Assembly: GCA_025201375.1 (NCBI GenBank)
Contig: JAIWZP010000018.1
Span: 124,001-188,000, forward strand
Origin: Gongronella butleri
Lineage: Eukaryota > Mucoromycota > Mucoromycetes > Mucorales > Cunninghamellaceae
Length of the DNA stretch: 64,000 nt
Direction of reading: 5' to 3'
A program made the translations under genes and the position numbers. Below are positions 11,004-22,522 of this stretch, one piece after another; position 1 is the first letter of the stretch; every line of letters starts with the position of its first letter. The notes beneath the pieces are model-generated. The model made no database searches and was not told the origin of the DNA. It was given only the letters and a program-made list of their open reading frames with translations.

Positions 11004-12609
11004 ATGAGCATGTCCTCCCGAGTGAACATTTACGTGCAGCAGAGCTCGTACGGCCAGCAATTGGCGCATTGTGTGTCTAGTTTTGCCCAGGAACATGCTG
11101 AATGGCGCTCCGTGGTGTCTTTTACGCACGTGTCGCCGCATTGGAGCGCTACGACACTTGACAAGGCGTCTGCGTCACTTGTGCCGGTGCACCGCCAGCG
11201 CCACTACGACGCGCGGCTCGTCAAGGACGCAGCCGTGTGTATTCTGCTCTTGCCGCCACATGAACAGCGCCAATGGCTTGAAAGCTACCTCGATTACGAC
11301 GACGAGTGCCCTGCCACCGTGCCCAAAGTGCCCAAATACATCCTTGCCGTCGATCCGTCGTCGTTTGCTGCCACCCAGCTGCCACCGACCCCGCCATTGC
11401 TCCCCGTTGAGCGTTTCCAGCTCATGTCCCTGCAAGGCCTGGATCAAGTCCCAGCAACGTTGCACTCCATTCTCTCCCGAATCGTCGCACAACCAAAGGT
11501 ACGTCACCCCCCCTTTTTTTTGTTTATCAACAATGAGATTGAGGACGCGTGACCCCTCATTTCCTTTTCCTTTTTTTCTTTTTTCTTTCCCCCCTTTTCC
11601 ATAGATGGTCCAGCCCAAGCCCGCCGCTCCTTTGCAAATGGATGTCCTGATCTCCAAATACCAACACGCCAAGCGTCGCCTCTTTCTTTTTGATTATGAT
11701 GTAAGACCTTCCTCCCCTTTTTTTTGATTTTTATCTCGTTTTCTCCAATATATGCTCATTTTCCTATTTTTTTTTCTCTTTTTCTGTTGCCAGGGCACAA
11801 TGACGCCCATTGTGAGCCGGCCGGAGATGGCGCTACCAAGCAGTGCACTACTGTCGCACCTGAGCACGCTCAGTCAAAATCCCGCCAACACCATTTGGAT
11901 TGTCTCTGGTCGTGATCAAAAATTCCTGCAGCAGTGCTTTGGCCATTTGCAAGCGATTGGCTTGAGTGCGGAGCATGGCTCGTTCATGAAGATGCCCGGC
12001 GACACCCATTGGATCGACATGCTGCAAAACGTTACCATCTCTTGGAAGCAACAAGCGCTTGATCTCTTTGCCACCTATACCCACAACCTGCCTGGCACCG
12101 AAATTGAAGAGAAAAAATCGTCCATTACATGGCATTATCGCAATGCGCACGATGTAGACCTTGCGTAAGTTGGATTTGACGCGCCGCAATCTTGCATTTT
12201 TGTTCATTTTTAAGGCTCGATCGACTGACTCATTATTTTTTCATCCTGTAGAACACGTCAATCTGACCTGTGTCGGCAACAATTGGTCAAGATTCCGGGT
12301 GTGGACATCCTTGTTGGCAAAATGAACCTTGAAGTGCGATCTTTGCTCGTGAACAAGGGTCATGTTGTCAATCGCATTCGCAACCAAGTCGCCAACAAGG
12401 ACGCCGACCTGATCGTGTGTGCCGGTGACGACCAGACCGACGAGGACATGTTTAAAGCTCTCGTCGATACCCCGTCCGCCTATGCGATTCTCGTCGGCCC
12501 CGCGTCAAAATCCACACTCGCGTCCTCACGCGTCGATGATAGCCATGTGATTGTCGATATGTTGGGCCAGCTGGCTGCCGCGCCCACCAACACCCACGCC
12601 AGCCTCTAG
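11004..12609 (+). CDS. Trehalose-6-phosphate phosphatase-type HAD protein lacking the GT20 domain, 439 aa
   Basis: Four exons (11004-11498, 11605-11700, 11794-12164, 12252-12609) sum to 1320 nt, 440 codons with the stop. Residues 190 onward form a trehalose-phosphatase (HAD) domain: motif I LFDYDGTMTPI split by an intron after YD, motif II IWIVSGRD, and motif IV AGDDQTDEDMF. Trehalose-6-phosphate phosphatase removes phosphate to give trehalose, a fungal stress protectant. Fungal Tps2 carries about 500 residues of GT20 glycosyltransferase fold before this domain. Here there are only about 180 residues (MSMSSRVNIYVQQ...) that do not look like GT20. The short protein could be a free-standing phosphatase or a regulatory paralogue. 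No other trehalose gene is in the window. Confidence 0.85.
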
Positions 12610-13454
12610 ATCCCCCCTCTCCTACAATTCCTCTTTTTTTTTTTTTTATTCGCTGATTTTAGCCAAATGTTGTAAATTTGTACAAAGCCAATGCCAGATA
12701 CCTCTTTTTTTTTTATTTTATCCTCTCCACTTTTTTGTTTTTATTCCTCATGCTATTAAAAATCTCGCCTTTACGAATCAATTCCATTTTCTTTTAACGC
12801 GGTTGATATCGCAACAGGCAAGTCTGCACGAGGAAAGGCGTGGCGATCGCCCTTTTGTTGTGCTGATGGCTCAGCATCGTTGCTTATCAATTGCTGTCTG
12901 ACAAGTGCCATGGCCATGGATCCCGTTGATTACTTGATTTCCTTAAAAATGATAATGGCCATGTCACCAAGATAAGCTCAACAATTGACGCGAAAAAAGC
13001 GCACACGCTCTCTTTTCAAAAGAGCGTTGCCTGGTGGTGAGGGGGATTCTCTTTGCATTGTTCCTCCCGGATTAGGCAAGATCACGTTCCGGGCAGGACG
13101 CGTCCGTGTGCATCTGCAAGCATTCCTGGTTGCTGCTTTGTTTGCACAGCGTGCAGATCGTATCATTGGGCAAACCCCCTTTTTGTCTTTTCTGAAAGCT
13201 TTCTTGTTTCAATCCAATAGGCAAGATGCATGTTTTTACATGGCACGTGATGTGTCTTTTTTTCATGGATTGATGGATGAAATACAACAAATTTATTTTT
13301 TCTTTTTTGTGTTTGCGTTTTTTTAAAAAAAAAAGGTGCATCGTCGACGATGACTAATAATACAGTAGAACAAGGGCGGCAGTCTACGCTAGTTGAATTG
13401 CTTGGATCCGCAGCCATTAGGGGGGCCGGGGCGATCGTCTAGTCGCTGGCAAGC
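12610..13454. other. Intergenic DNA between convergent genes
   Basis: No supported gene. On the minus strand, 13072-13180 encodes a small cysteine-bearing stretch (TICTLCKQSSNQEC) ending in a stop, and 13417 could start MAADPSNST. These could not be joined by good splice sites into a recognisable protein. Confidence 0.4.
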
Positions 13455-16103
13455 TTAATAACTAGAAAAAAAAAAAAGAAAAAAAAGTGGAATTGTTGGC
13501 GCAGTTCGTTCCAATGGAGGATGCAATAGTTATGCTAATCATATCTTACCGAGTGCGCTTTTCCTTGGGGGCGTGGCACGCAGTGTCAACTTCCCAGGAG
13601 AGGGTCTTTTTGGCGCCAGGTTCCTCATTCTACGAAAAAAATTAGAAAAATGACGAGTGAGACGGTCTGTTTTGTCATGCGACGCTTCTTTTTTCGCTTC
13701 TTACCACTGTGAACCACGTAGCTTCATAGACCTTGCCCCTATTGTGATGAAATGATGAGTGAGAAATGAGCTCATCAAACAAAAAATGGGATTTTGACTC
13801 ACTTGTGCAAAACCTTGGAACCTTCGGGGTACTGCGTGGTGCGCTGCCAAGTGGGAGCAGTGCAAGCACCAGCCGCGCGGCCAAAGAGAGAACCTGAGCA
13901 ACCGAGAAAAGAAAAAAAAAAAGATGGGCATCAAAACGTGAGATGTGCGCCCATTTGCGCGCCGTTTTGCGAGGGAAAACAAGGGGACGGGGGGTCAATT
14001 ACGCTTGGTAGAGGCGGAAGAGCATGCGGCACCCTTGGTCCAGACGCCTGCCGCGCCGCCGGGAGTGTCGCCCTGGGTCCACCATTGGGCGGTCCAGACA
14101 TAACCATTGTACGAGACCTGGTTGCCGCTGGTGTAGACATTGGTCGAGGACCAGGCGGCGACGGAGCCACACGAGCCAGTGCCGGACGTGGGCGTGCTGC
14201 TGGCAGACGACGTTGTGGTGGATGCCTTTGTCGTGGTCGTGCTAACAGTGGTCGTTGTCGCAGCGGTGGTGGTGGTGCTGCTCGTGGTCGTCGAGCCCGA
14301 GCCCGAGCCAGCACACGCGCTGACTAGAAAAAGGAAGAAAAAAAAAAAAAGGAGGGGGCGCGTCAGCGTGTGGTACAAGCCTATTTTGCGGGAATTCATG
14401 CAATGATTCTTACTGGGAATCCAAGTTTGGAACGAGTCATCAGGAGGGCCCGAGGCGTACCACATTGCCTGCCAGATGTAGCCACTGTTCAATGAGAGAG
14501 AAAACGAGAAGAATGATCAGCCACACCTGTACAATTTTGCGCGGAATTCACTTACTTTGCCGAGACCTTGGAGCCGCCAGGGTAATTTTGACCAGATTGG
14601 TACGCAGGGGCCGAGCACGCGGGGTAGTCAAAGGCCTTTCCACACGAGCCACCGGCAGAGAGCGCTGCCTTGATACCTTGATTAATGTGACCATTGGCAA
14701 CGGCTTGCGACGCGTCTGGAAAAAAAAAAGAGAAAGGTCAATTCTGGCTCAATTGCTCCGATAGGATTGCCTTACCCCAGAACATGACACCACCAAAGCT
14801 GGGGAAATTCTGGCGCGTCGACACGGCAATGTTGCTCAGAGTGCTCAGGGGCACGTAGCCGCCACCAGCCGCCGACGAGCTTGCCGGAGCACCAATGTAC
14901 ACCTTGATGTCCTTGTTGGGCGACTTGTTGCGTGCCCAGTAGTCCCAAACACCATAGTTCCAGCCAGTGGTGTTGTACGTTTGGAGACCACAGGGATTGT
15001 TGTCTTTTTTGTTTCAAAAACGAAGTAAAAGTGAGTAAAAAAAAAGCGCGTTATTTTCGTAAAAATGGCTTACAGAATTGCACGTAGATGGCATCCAGCG
15101 AGTTTTGGCTGATGGTGGTGCCAAGGTTGGCATCAGGATACACGCATTGAGGTGCCGCGGTGATGTAGTATTTCTTGCTGGCACCGTTGAAATGGGAGCG
15201 CAGCTGGGTGATGAAAGAGCCATAGTCTGCAATGGAAAAAAAAAAGGAGGGTCACGCAATGGATCAACACAAAAAAAAACGCGTCTTACAGCTGCCGCCA
15301 CCGCCTTCAATGTCGAGATCCACGCCATCGAGAACCGCGGCGCCAAAGGGACGCGTGTTCGACGAGCCGCCCATGAACAAATTCCAGAGCGTGTCGGCAA
15401 AGCCGGATGCTTGCGCGTCCGAGCTGAAGCCCACACCACCCGTTGCGCCACCGAGCGACAGTGTCACGGCCTTGCCTTGCGATTGACAATACTGAATATC
15501 TGACGCCAAAGCCTGGCAATTGGCCAAATCCGTGCCGGCAAACGTGCCATTGTCCTTGCTGTTGCAAATCTGCGTTTCAAAAAGAAAAAAGAAAAAAAAA
15601 AAGACACGCAAGTCAGCGACATTTTCATGGTATTGTCATCTACAAGAGACTTGCATTGGCCAAGTTGATGACGGGCAAGCCGCCTGTGCCAAAGAAATTG
15701 GTGACAAACGCCATGGGAATAATGTCAATGCTGTTGTCAGTGCAGTATTGGCGGAGAGGACCCTGCCAGTTGGCGGGATCGCCGGCATTGGCAGCACCAT
15801 ACGAATTCTGACCCCAATCTGCGCAATAGAAAAAAAAAATAATACAAATAGAAAACGTCAGTCGATCGATTCAAGAAATAAAAATCCACAAGATGCCCAC
15901 TTACAGACAGCAAGATTATCATTGCAGTCATTCTACGAGAACAAAAAAAAAGATGATTCGTGAGTAAAACAAAAAAAAAAAAAAAAGCGCGTTTTTGCAC
16001 GCGCCGACGCGCCCATTGCTTGCCAATGCGTCCTTACTTCGAAGCCTTGGACAGCCATGGTCAACATGGAACTGGCCAGCATAAATAAAGAGAGTCCCTT
16101 CAT
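13455..16103 (-). CDS. Secreted class III chitinase (GH18) with C-terminal carbohydrate-binding repeats, 560 aa
   Basis: Thirteen exons, from 16103-16038 to a final 7-nt exon at 13461-13455, sum to 1683 nt (561 codons). A signal peptide (MKGLSLFMLASSMLTMAVQG) precedes a GH18 domain starting NLAVYWGQN with catalytic motif DGVDLDIEGG near residues 168-178 and a C-terminal MFWDASQAV. Behind it are three CBM5/12-like modules: CGKAFDYPAC...YIWQAMWYA, GSCGSVAAW...YVWTAQWWT, and CTAPTWQRTTQYPEG...VYEATWFTV. Modules one and two are parted by a Ser/Thr linker that is probably O-glycosylated. The enzyme hydrolyses chitin, likely for wall remodelling. Exon 2 is 28 nt, exon 11 is 34 nt, and intron 3 uses a GC donor (AAT|gcaagt). 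The third module looks degenerate. Confidence 0.93.
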
Positions 16104-17024
16104 GATAAAAAGTGAGATTGAGCTAGCGTAAAGAATAAAAAAAAGAAATTGAAGGCTGCAACGAAGCAAATTGACACGATCTTTTTATAGTCGTTGCTCA
16201 ATTAGGCGACCAAGGAAGGCCCTTCGCCAATAGCGTGTACCCCACACACCGATCTGGGCTCCAGCAGAAATTGAAATGCCAACAGATTTGCTTTCATAAT
16301 ACACACAAATAAAATTGACGGATAATACAGCCCCTTGGCCTCTCTATCTTTTTTTTTTCTAAACGTAAAAAATGAGGGTATCATGCGGCATTGTGCTACC
16401 CTGTCTTTAGCTTACAGGGTCTGACAAAGACTTATTGGTGATTTGTTCCCCCGCACACGTCTTCCGTCAGCAGGCCTTCCCGCCCCCTCCTTTTTTTGTA
16501 CTTTTTGTGCTTCCCTGCCATATCCTCATTCCGTGAACGCGTCTATTTTCTATGCAGCGAGCCGCGCTCACCATAAAAAGTCAACGACAACGGCCGTTTA
16601 TTCTCAGTAAGTTTGCCAAAAGACACACCAAAAAAAGGAAAATAGGGCACGCACGGAGCAAAAAAAGTCCAAAAGGGTGTGTAAAGAGGGGGGCGGCCTT
16701 TGCAGGGTGAAATTTATTATGTGTTGCCTTACCTCAGCGAACCTTGTCTTTCATAGTGGGCAATTTGATGACAAGGTGCACAAAGATACGCGCGCAGACG
16801 CCTGGAAATGGTAATTCTGCGTGATCGAATGAGCGCGACGCTTGCATTGTTGAATGGGGGATGGGGGAGAAGCATGATTGTTGGTTTGTGGGTCGCCCAT
16901 TGTCGTCCCTGTTGTGCTTGGGTGCACTTGTTTTAATTTTACGACGTCATATGGTCTGGTTTTTTTTTCTTCTCTTTTTATTTTTTTGTTAGGCCGAGCG
17001 TCGCGACGTGACGAGAACAGGACC
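16104..17024. other. Divergent promoter region between the chitinase and 2H phosphoesterase genes
   Basis: The chitinase (-) and the 2H protein (+) are transcribed apart from here. A possible 5'UTR intron of the plus-strand gene ends at about 16992 (ttttttgttag before the start at 17025). No coding sequence is recognised. A TATA-like stretch near 16185 (tttttatag, plus strand) lies about 80 bp upstream of the chitinase start. Confidence 0.4.
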
Positions 17025-18024
17025 ATGGCCAGCATGGTGACCAGCAGCACGGGGCATCAAGGCCAACAAGGACATGGGAGTTGCAACAGCGGCGCCAGCG
17101 GGGCGGGGCGGCCACGTGATCACGCGACGAGTACGCCTAGATCTCACCCCACCAGCGCAATACACGCGTCGTCATCCGCGGAGCCAGCGCAGCGGCGGCA
17201 TCAGCGACCAAGTATTGCCCCATCCACGCGACCAACCCATTTTTTATCGATTCCCATTGTGTCACAGACCCTGCATGAAGCGTACAGCCGCCTGATGTCG
17301 CGTCCGGCCTTTGCACACCTGGACCCATTGATTGTGATTCCAAGTGCCAATCTGCACCTGACGCTGGGAGTCTTGCACCTGCCAACATCGCATGCTGTCG
17401 ACGCTGTGCGTCAATTGCTACACGGTCCATGCCTCGCGAGCATCCAGCAACACGTCATCGCAGGCACGCCCCTGACCGTCGCCCTTCAGGGTCTGGATGT
17501 CATGCAGCAAGATGCACGTAAGACACAAAAGAGGAAATAAAGGGCCACCATTGTACAGGTCTGCACGCTTTAAGGTTCGGCTTACATGAAAACTCGTCTC
17601 ACTTGCTCCTGAATCTTGCCCTGAATATAGGCAATGCACACGTGCTGTATGCCAAGATCGCAAAGGACGCGAACAATGGCATCCTTGCTGACCTGTGTCG
17701 TAAGCAACTGACAAATCCCGGGGAGCGTGTGAGAATTAAAAAAAAAAAAAAAGAGGGGGCCATGCATCCCGTGGCGTTGCTGAGACGCGGTTCGAAAAAG
17801 AAAAAATTACGACGAGCGATTCTCGGCGAAAAATGTGCCCTGAGACATTGGCCCCTTTTTGTGTTGCATCACCTCATTTTACGTCATCTTGATTCTTCTA
17901 GACTCAGTCAGAGAGATAATGCAGCAAGCCGCGTACATGGCGGACGAGCGCAAGCCTTTCAAGGTACTGATGGTCGGACACATCGCCGCGCACCCATGTT
18001 CTATGGTGAAAAAGAAGCTCATTT

Positions 18025-18061
<37 letters not shown>

Positions 18062-18322
18062 TTTTAGATGCATGTAACGGTGGCTAACACGGTTTACGGA
18101 AACAAGGACAAGACGCACCCGAGGCGCCGGCCGCAGCGCATCCCTTTTGACGCGTCGCAAATCCTTGACGAGCACGGAGACGCCACATTGGGGCCAGTGA
18201 TACTCGACCGGCTGCACTTGATGCGCATGGGCCGCCGCGGCCCATCGGGCACGTACCAATCCGTGGATTCGGTGTCGCTGATCAACAAGTCACCTCAGGA
18301 TGGCCACGATGGCATGAAGTAG
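17025..18322 (+). CDS. AKAP7/ASCC1-type 2H phosphoesterase (2'-5' RNA ligase-like), 292 aa
   Basis: Four exons (17025-17517, 17631-17699, 17902-17963, 18068-18322) sum to 879 nt, 293 codons. After a disordered start rich in S, G, Q and H, the protein has HFLSIPIVSQTLHEAY, the first H-x-T motif LHLTLGVLHL, a connecting segment LYAKIAKDANNGILADLC, and the second motif MHVTVANTVY on exon 4. Two H-x-T motifs define the 2H/LigT fold found in ASCC1 and AKAP7, which act on RNA ends or cyclic phosphates. The KH domain of ASCC1 is not seen. The start at 17025 follows a pyrimidine-rich acceptor, so there may be an upstream non-coding exon. The precise substrate is unknown. Confidence 0.85.
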
Positions 18323-18399
18323 GGATGTACAGAGCCGCATGTCATGCCTCTATTTTTTTTTTTGTGTGTGTTTTTTTCTTGGTACGTGCTGCTACAACA

Positions 18400-21340
18400 G
18401 TGTGTGTTAATTTTTGTGTACAATTCTGCTTCACCGGATCCGTTCGAAAGAGAATGAAATTCGAGCTTTCTTCGTTGCAGCAGCGCCATGGCCAACCAGC
18501 AACCGAGAAAATGTACAAAAACATGATTTTCATGATTTTGCTTGGGAATTTACACCACAAATAAAGTGTGTCATCCGTGCATGCATTTCTAGCCTCTCTT
18601 TCGATCGGTGCCATTTTCACCGCGATCCAACAAAATATTTGAGAACGCGTCCTGAATTTGTGGTCAAGAAAGATTTTGGATTCATCTGCGCAAGAGCGCA
18701 ACGACCCGATCGTCGACTCCTGATTTGAACGTCTTGTCAGTCAAAAAGGAGACGCGTCGATTACTTAACTTATGTACAAATGTGAAGCTATCCAACCATG
18801 ATGATTTGAGTGGTGCATAATTCTGTATTTGTAATAATGTCGAATTCACCTGCACAACGATTCAGTCAACCGCTGGTTTTCAACGTCATATTGAAACAAG
18901 GCACGGCAAAATGGTTAGACAGGGTAAAGTTTGAGAGGCAATCAATCATGAGTTGTGTTGGTCATCTATGAATTTGTGATAATTCTTGAAAACGGTGCAT
19001 GTCTCAAAAACGGCCCGATCAACCTCTGTTTTTTTTAATTTTTTATTCCAAGAGAGATGTTGAAATAGAAAAGTGGCAAAGTCTGGCGACAATCGAATCA
19101 TGATTTTGCCGCGAAAAGATTTTTACAAAAACGCGCTAAAGCCAAATATTCAGCAATGTCGTGGTCCCTGACAAACCACACGATTGACCTTTGGGTTTTT
19201 ATTTTTTTCTGAGAAGAGAGGGGCAACATCCACTACATGTAAAAGTTTCGTGGCACTGCGGTGAATCCTTGGTGACGAAATTTTTTTTTTCAAATTTAGA
19301 AAAAAAAAAGTGGATCAGGTCAAAATGCATCTGGAGGGTCCCCCCGCTTTGAGAGGTTCAAGTTCAGACAGTCATCCAAATCCGTTTGGCAACCTACACA
19401 TCAGGGCTTTGAGAGTCATGTAAGCAGATGCATTGGCCCCCTCTTGCTAAGCAAATCTGCAATAAAAATCGGGGGTCGATCAAGCCGTTTTCGAGGAACG
19501 AGCGATTAAAGCCAAATTTTAGAAATTGAAGGTTCTGGATCAGTTTTGGTCGCACGCCGATGAAACTGGGTTCACCCTGCAGAGAATCAAATTCTGCATC
19601 TATTGTCACCGCAGCACGCCGTCCTTTGTCATGCCCATTGCCAGGAAAGCTGAAGTTGAAATGTTTGATTGCGTGTTGCAAGTGTACACAAGTTGTGCAT
19701 CCGCCTTGCCAGGCGGGGGCAAAATGACACTCTTGAGCGTCTCTTTCGACCTGCAAGTTTTGAGCATGGTTGAATAGCAACATGACGCGCTAGAGACAAA
19801 ATTGTGAATTTATGGGGAAATGTTGATTTTCTTGTCAACGGCCGGATCAGCTCCCGGTTTCTACTTTTGTTCTGAAAAGAGAGAGACCGAAATACCCATA
19901 TGTCAAAGTTTCGTGAAGCTGAGGGTACTCGATGGCGCCCCGTGTAGAATTGCAAAAAGTAGGATTTCCACCGATTTTCCAAGGGGTACAGTCACGGATT
20001 TTAAAAGGGTAAAAATTGAATCCTCGGTTCGCCGCGCCATTCAACCACATGGTAGAATGCATACATTTACTGATGAAAATGTCATAATACCCAAGACTCC
20101 ATTGACTGGGTTTCGAGTAAAATGCAATTTGCTTCGTATATTAGCCACAAGACTATCTCGATGAAGACTGGCCGCAGATCCTCGAAACGCGGCTCACTAG
20201 AAAGAGCACGACCTGCTGCGTACGTGACTATCGATGATCACACCAAAAAACGAGTTCCAGACGGAATTGACGCAAACAATTCGTTTGCGTGGCAACTTGG
20301 GTGCGTGAAAAATCGCATCAGCCTTTGATTTTAGCGCGCCTGTTTCAAGTCAAATCCATGCACCTGGAGCCTCTTTTGCTAGTGGACGCGTTGGCGCGGC
20401 TCCAAGGATGCGCCCCTTCGTGCCATTCGTCTGCAAAGTTTAATCTGAAATCACGACTTGCTCGCCAGCCAGCAGGTCAATCTCCCTCTTTTTTGACATG
20501 GTTCGTGGTTTCTCCCTGCGCTTCCTCTTGTGTGCAAGTTTGGAGGGATTCTGGAGACCTATTTTTTCGATTTTGATTTTGGAGCTCTGAGATGGCCAAT
20601 TTTTGATTCGCGCTTGGCGCGCCGTCAGCGCGCTGCAAGTCATCCCATTAGATGCTTTGCCCCCCTGTTTGCTAGTACATCTGGAATAAAAATTACATGT
20701 TGACCAGACCGTTGTCGAGCAAATCGTCATTAAAGATTTTGTTGGAAACGTGGATTTTCTTTGCCAGTTTTGGCCATCCAGCGGTGAAACTGGTCTCATT
20801 CGATAGAGATTCAATGGTTGCGTTCAACATGTAAAAAGCGCTGCTGGATGTTATTCCGGTTGTAGAGAAAATCGAGGCTGAAATTTTTGTTTAATGTTTG
20901 ATCAACTTTTGCAAGCGGGCAAAGTTCGACCATCGGGCGAACAAAATCTAAAAATGACGCCAAGCGCGTCTCTTTTCGATCGGTGCCATTTTTTCTGCGA
21001 TCCGCAAAATAATTTTGAGAGGCCGTAATGGGTTTGCGGGTATGTCAAGATATTTCGAATTCATCTGCACAACGGCTCATTCGACCTCTGGTTTTCAACG
21101 TCTTGTTGAGACAAGGCACAGCGAAATAGTTAAAGAACAAAAGTTGAGAAGCCATAAATGCAAAGGCCCTTTGTGGGGATTTGGTGAGATGGTTTTTTTT
21201 TCAAACTTATAAAAAAAGAATGGGACAGGTCAAATGCATGTGGAGAGTCCATCGCTTTGAGTCCTGAGAGTGGACATGGGACTACAGCAGCGATTTCAAG
21301 AGTTTGTGGAGGGACAAAAGGTGGACGCGTGGAGTTTTTT
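18400..21340 (+). repeat. Degenerate interspersed repeats, copy A (two partial units, plus orientation)
   Basis: Holds at least two rounds of the family's right-hand module (about 19400-19800 and 20640-21130; both carry a block reading ...atctg-aataaaaat...gtcga.ca..ccgtt.tcgag) and one left-hand module (19965-20600, starting gattttccaaggggtacagt). The same words recur at 5.3-6.0, 30.9-31.7, 36.4-37.1, 46.6-47.1, 49.7-50.3 and 63.5-64.0 kb. The 20640-20830 stretch is a clean reference for the interrupted copies near 46.6 and 49.7 kb. The reading frame DFPRGTVTDFKRV is alignable with other copies but is not intact. Limits are approximate. Confidence 0.75.
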
Positions 21341-22522
21341 TAAGTGACCCTGACTGGTTGGATCCCAAAGCGCGCATTTGAGCTGAGTTTAGGGCCAGCT
21401 ATCCACTCGATAGGTCCAGCATGTAGCTCCGCAGCAGAGGGTCCAAGACGCGGTATTCGCCAGCTTCAACCGCACGTGCCCCACGTGCACCGAGCAAGAA
21501 GCAACCTTTTTGGTGCAACATCATGCATCGATCCGTTTTGCCCTCGAGCATATTTTTTTTTTATCACTATCATACTTCTCAAGTCCGTGCTCCGGAGAGT
21601 TAGACACAAAAGTTATTAACTGGGAGTAAAAGTCGGCAAAAAAGATTCTCTTGCGCGTTGATCTGCAAAAAATGAGCGTTCTTGGGCTCTTTTTTTTTTT
21701 TTTTTTTATCAGCGGTGACAGCGCCGGTGGTCTTCTTTTGAGGAATTGCGATGTGGATGCGTGTGAGCGTGCTTCTTGTGTGAGATGTCGATCCATTTGT
21801 TACCTTGCCCGTTCCAGCGAAACCTTACTTTTATGGGGCCATGGTCAAAAAATCGCCAAATCGGCACTAGTGTCTGGGTCAAGATTCCTTGGCGGCGTGG
21901 GCGCACCGGATAAATGGAATCAGCAGCCAAGGCAAAAGAATCTGGCCATTGATGACTTTTTGCCGTTTCTTTTTTTTTTATTTTTTTGTTCGCGGCATGC
22001 ATAAAAAGACGATGCTCACGGGGAGGCTGTGCGCGCGCGACCGTGTAATGTCAGATCAGGCTATTTTAGAAACGAATTTCTTCGGGATCGACATGAAAAA
22101 AAGGCGGCGGGTCAAAGTTTAAAAAGTTTCCAACCCTTCCACACTGTAACGTGGATTTCAAGAGGCTTCCTAATGCGTGCTAGCGGCCTTACGCAATTAT
22201 GAAGTGCAAATCAGGCGCCGCCACACGGAAAGGAAAGCACGCCATGCGACCAGATGGGAGATGAATGGGACGGGTGCGCTTTTTTTTTTTTTTTGTTTCC
22301 AGAGTGATTTATTGACAATTTTACAATGCGTGGGTGACACATGACATGGATAGGTCATGCTGGTTGCAAATGGACCCGCTCGCGGGTATCCATTGAGTAA
22401 GCGAAATAGGGAAAAGGAGGGACTGTGTGGATCTACGAGGGGGCTGTACATGCGAAAGGGAAAGAGAGAAGGAGGGAAAAAAAAAAAGGATGGACGGCTT
22501 GACGCGTCGCCAGACGCGCTTT
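21341..22522. other. Gene-free DNA downstream of the glycosyltransferase gene
   Basis: No gene is recognised. The frames at 21651-22004 are driven by T runs. The 3' side of the glycosyltransferase gene lies here, with a poly-T run near 22281. Confidence 0.4.

Noticed and set aside
13072..13417. Possible small cysteine-rich gene (TICTLCKQSSNQEC) on the minus strand
   Set aside because: No splice-consistent start and no known cysteine spacing; too weak to call.
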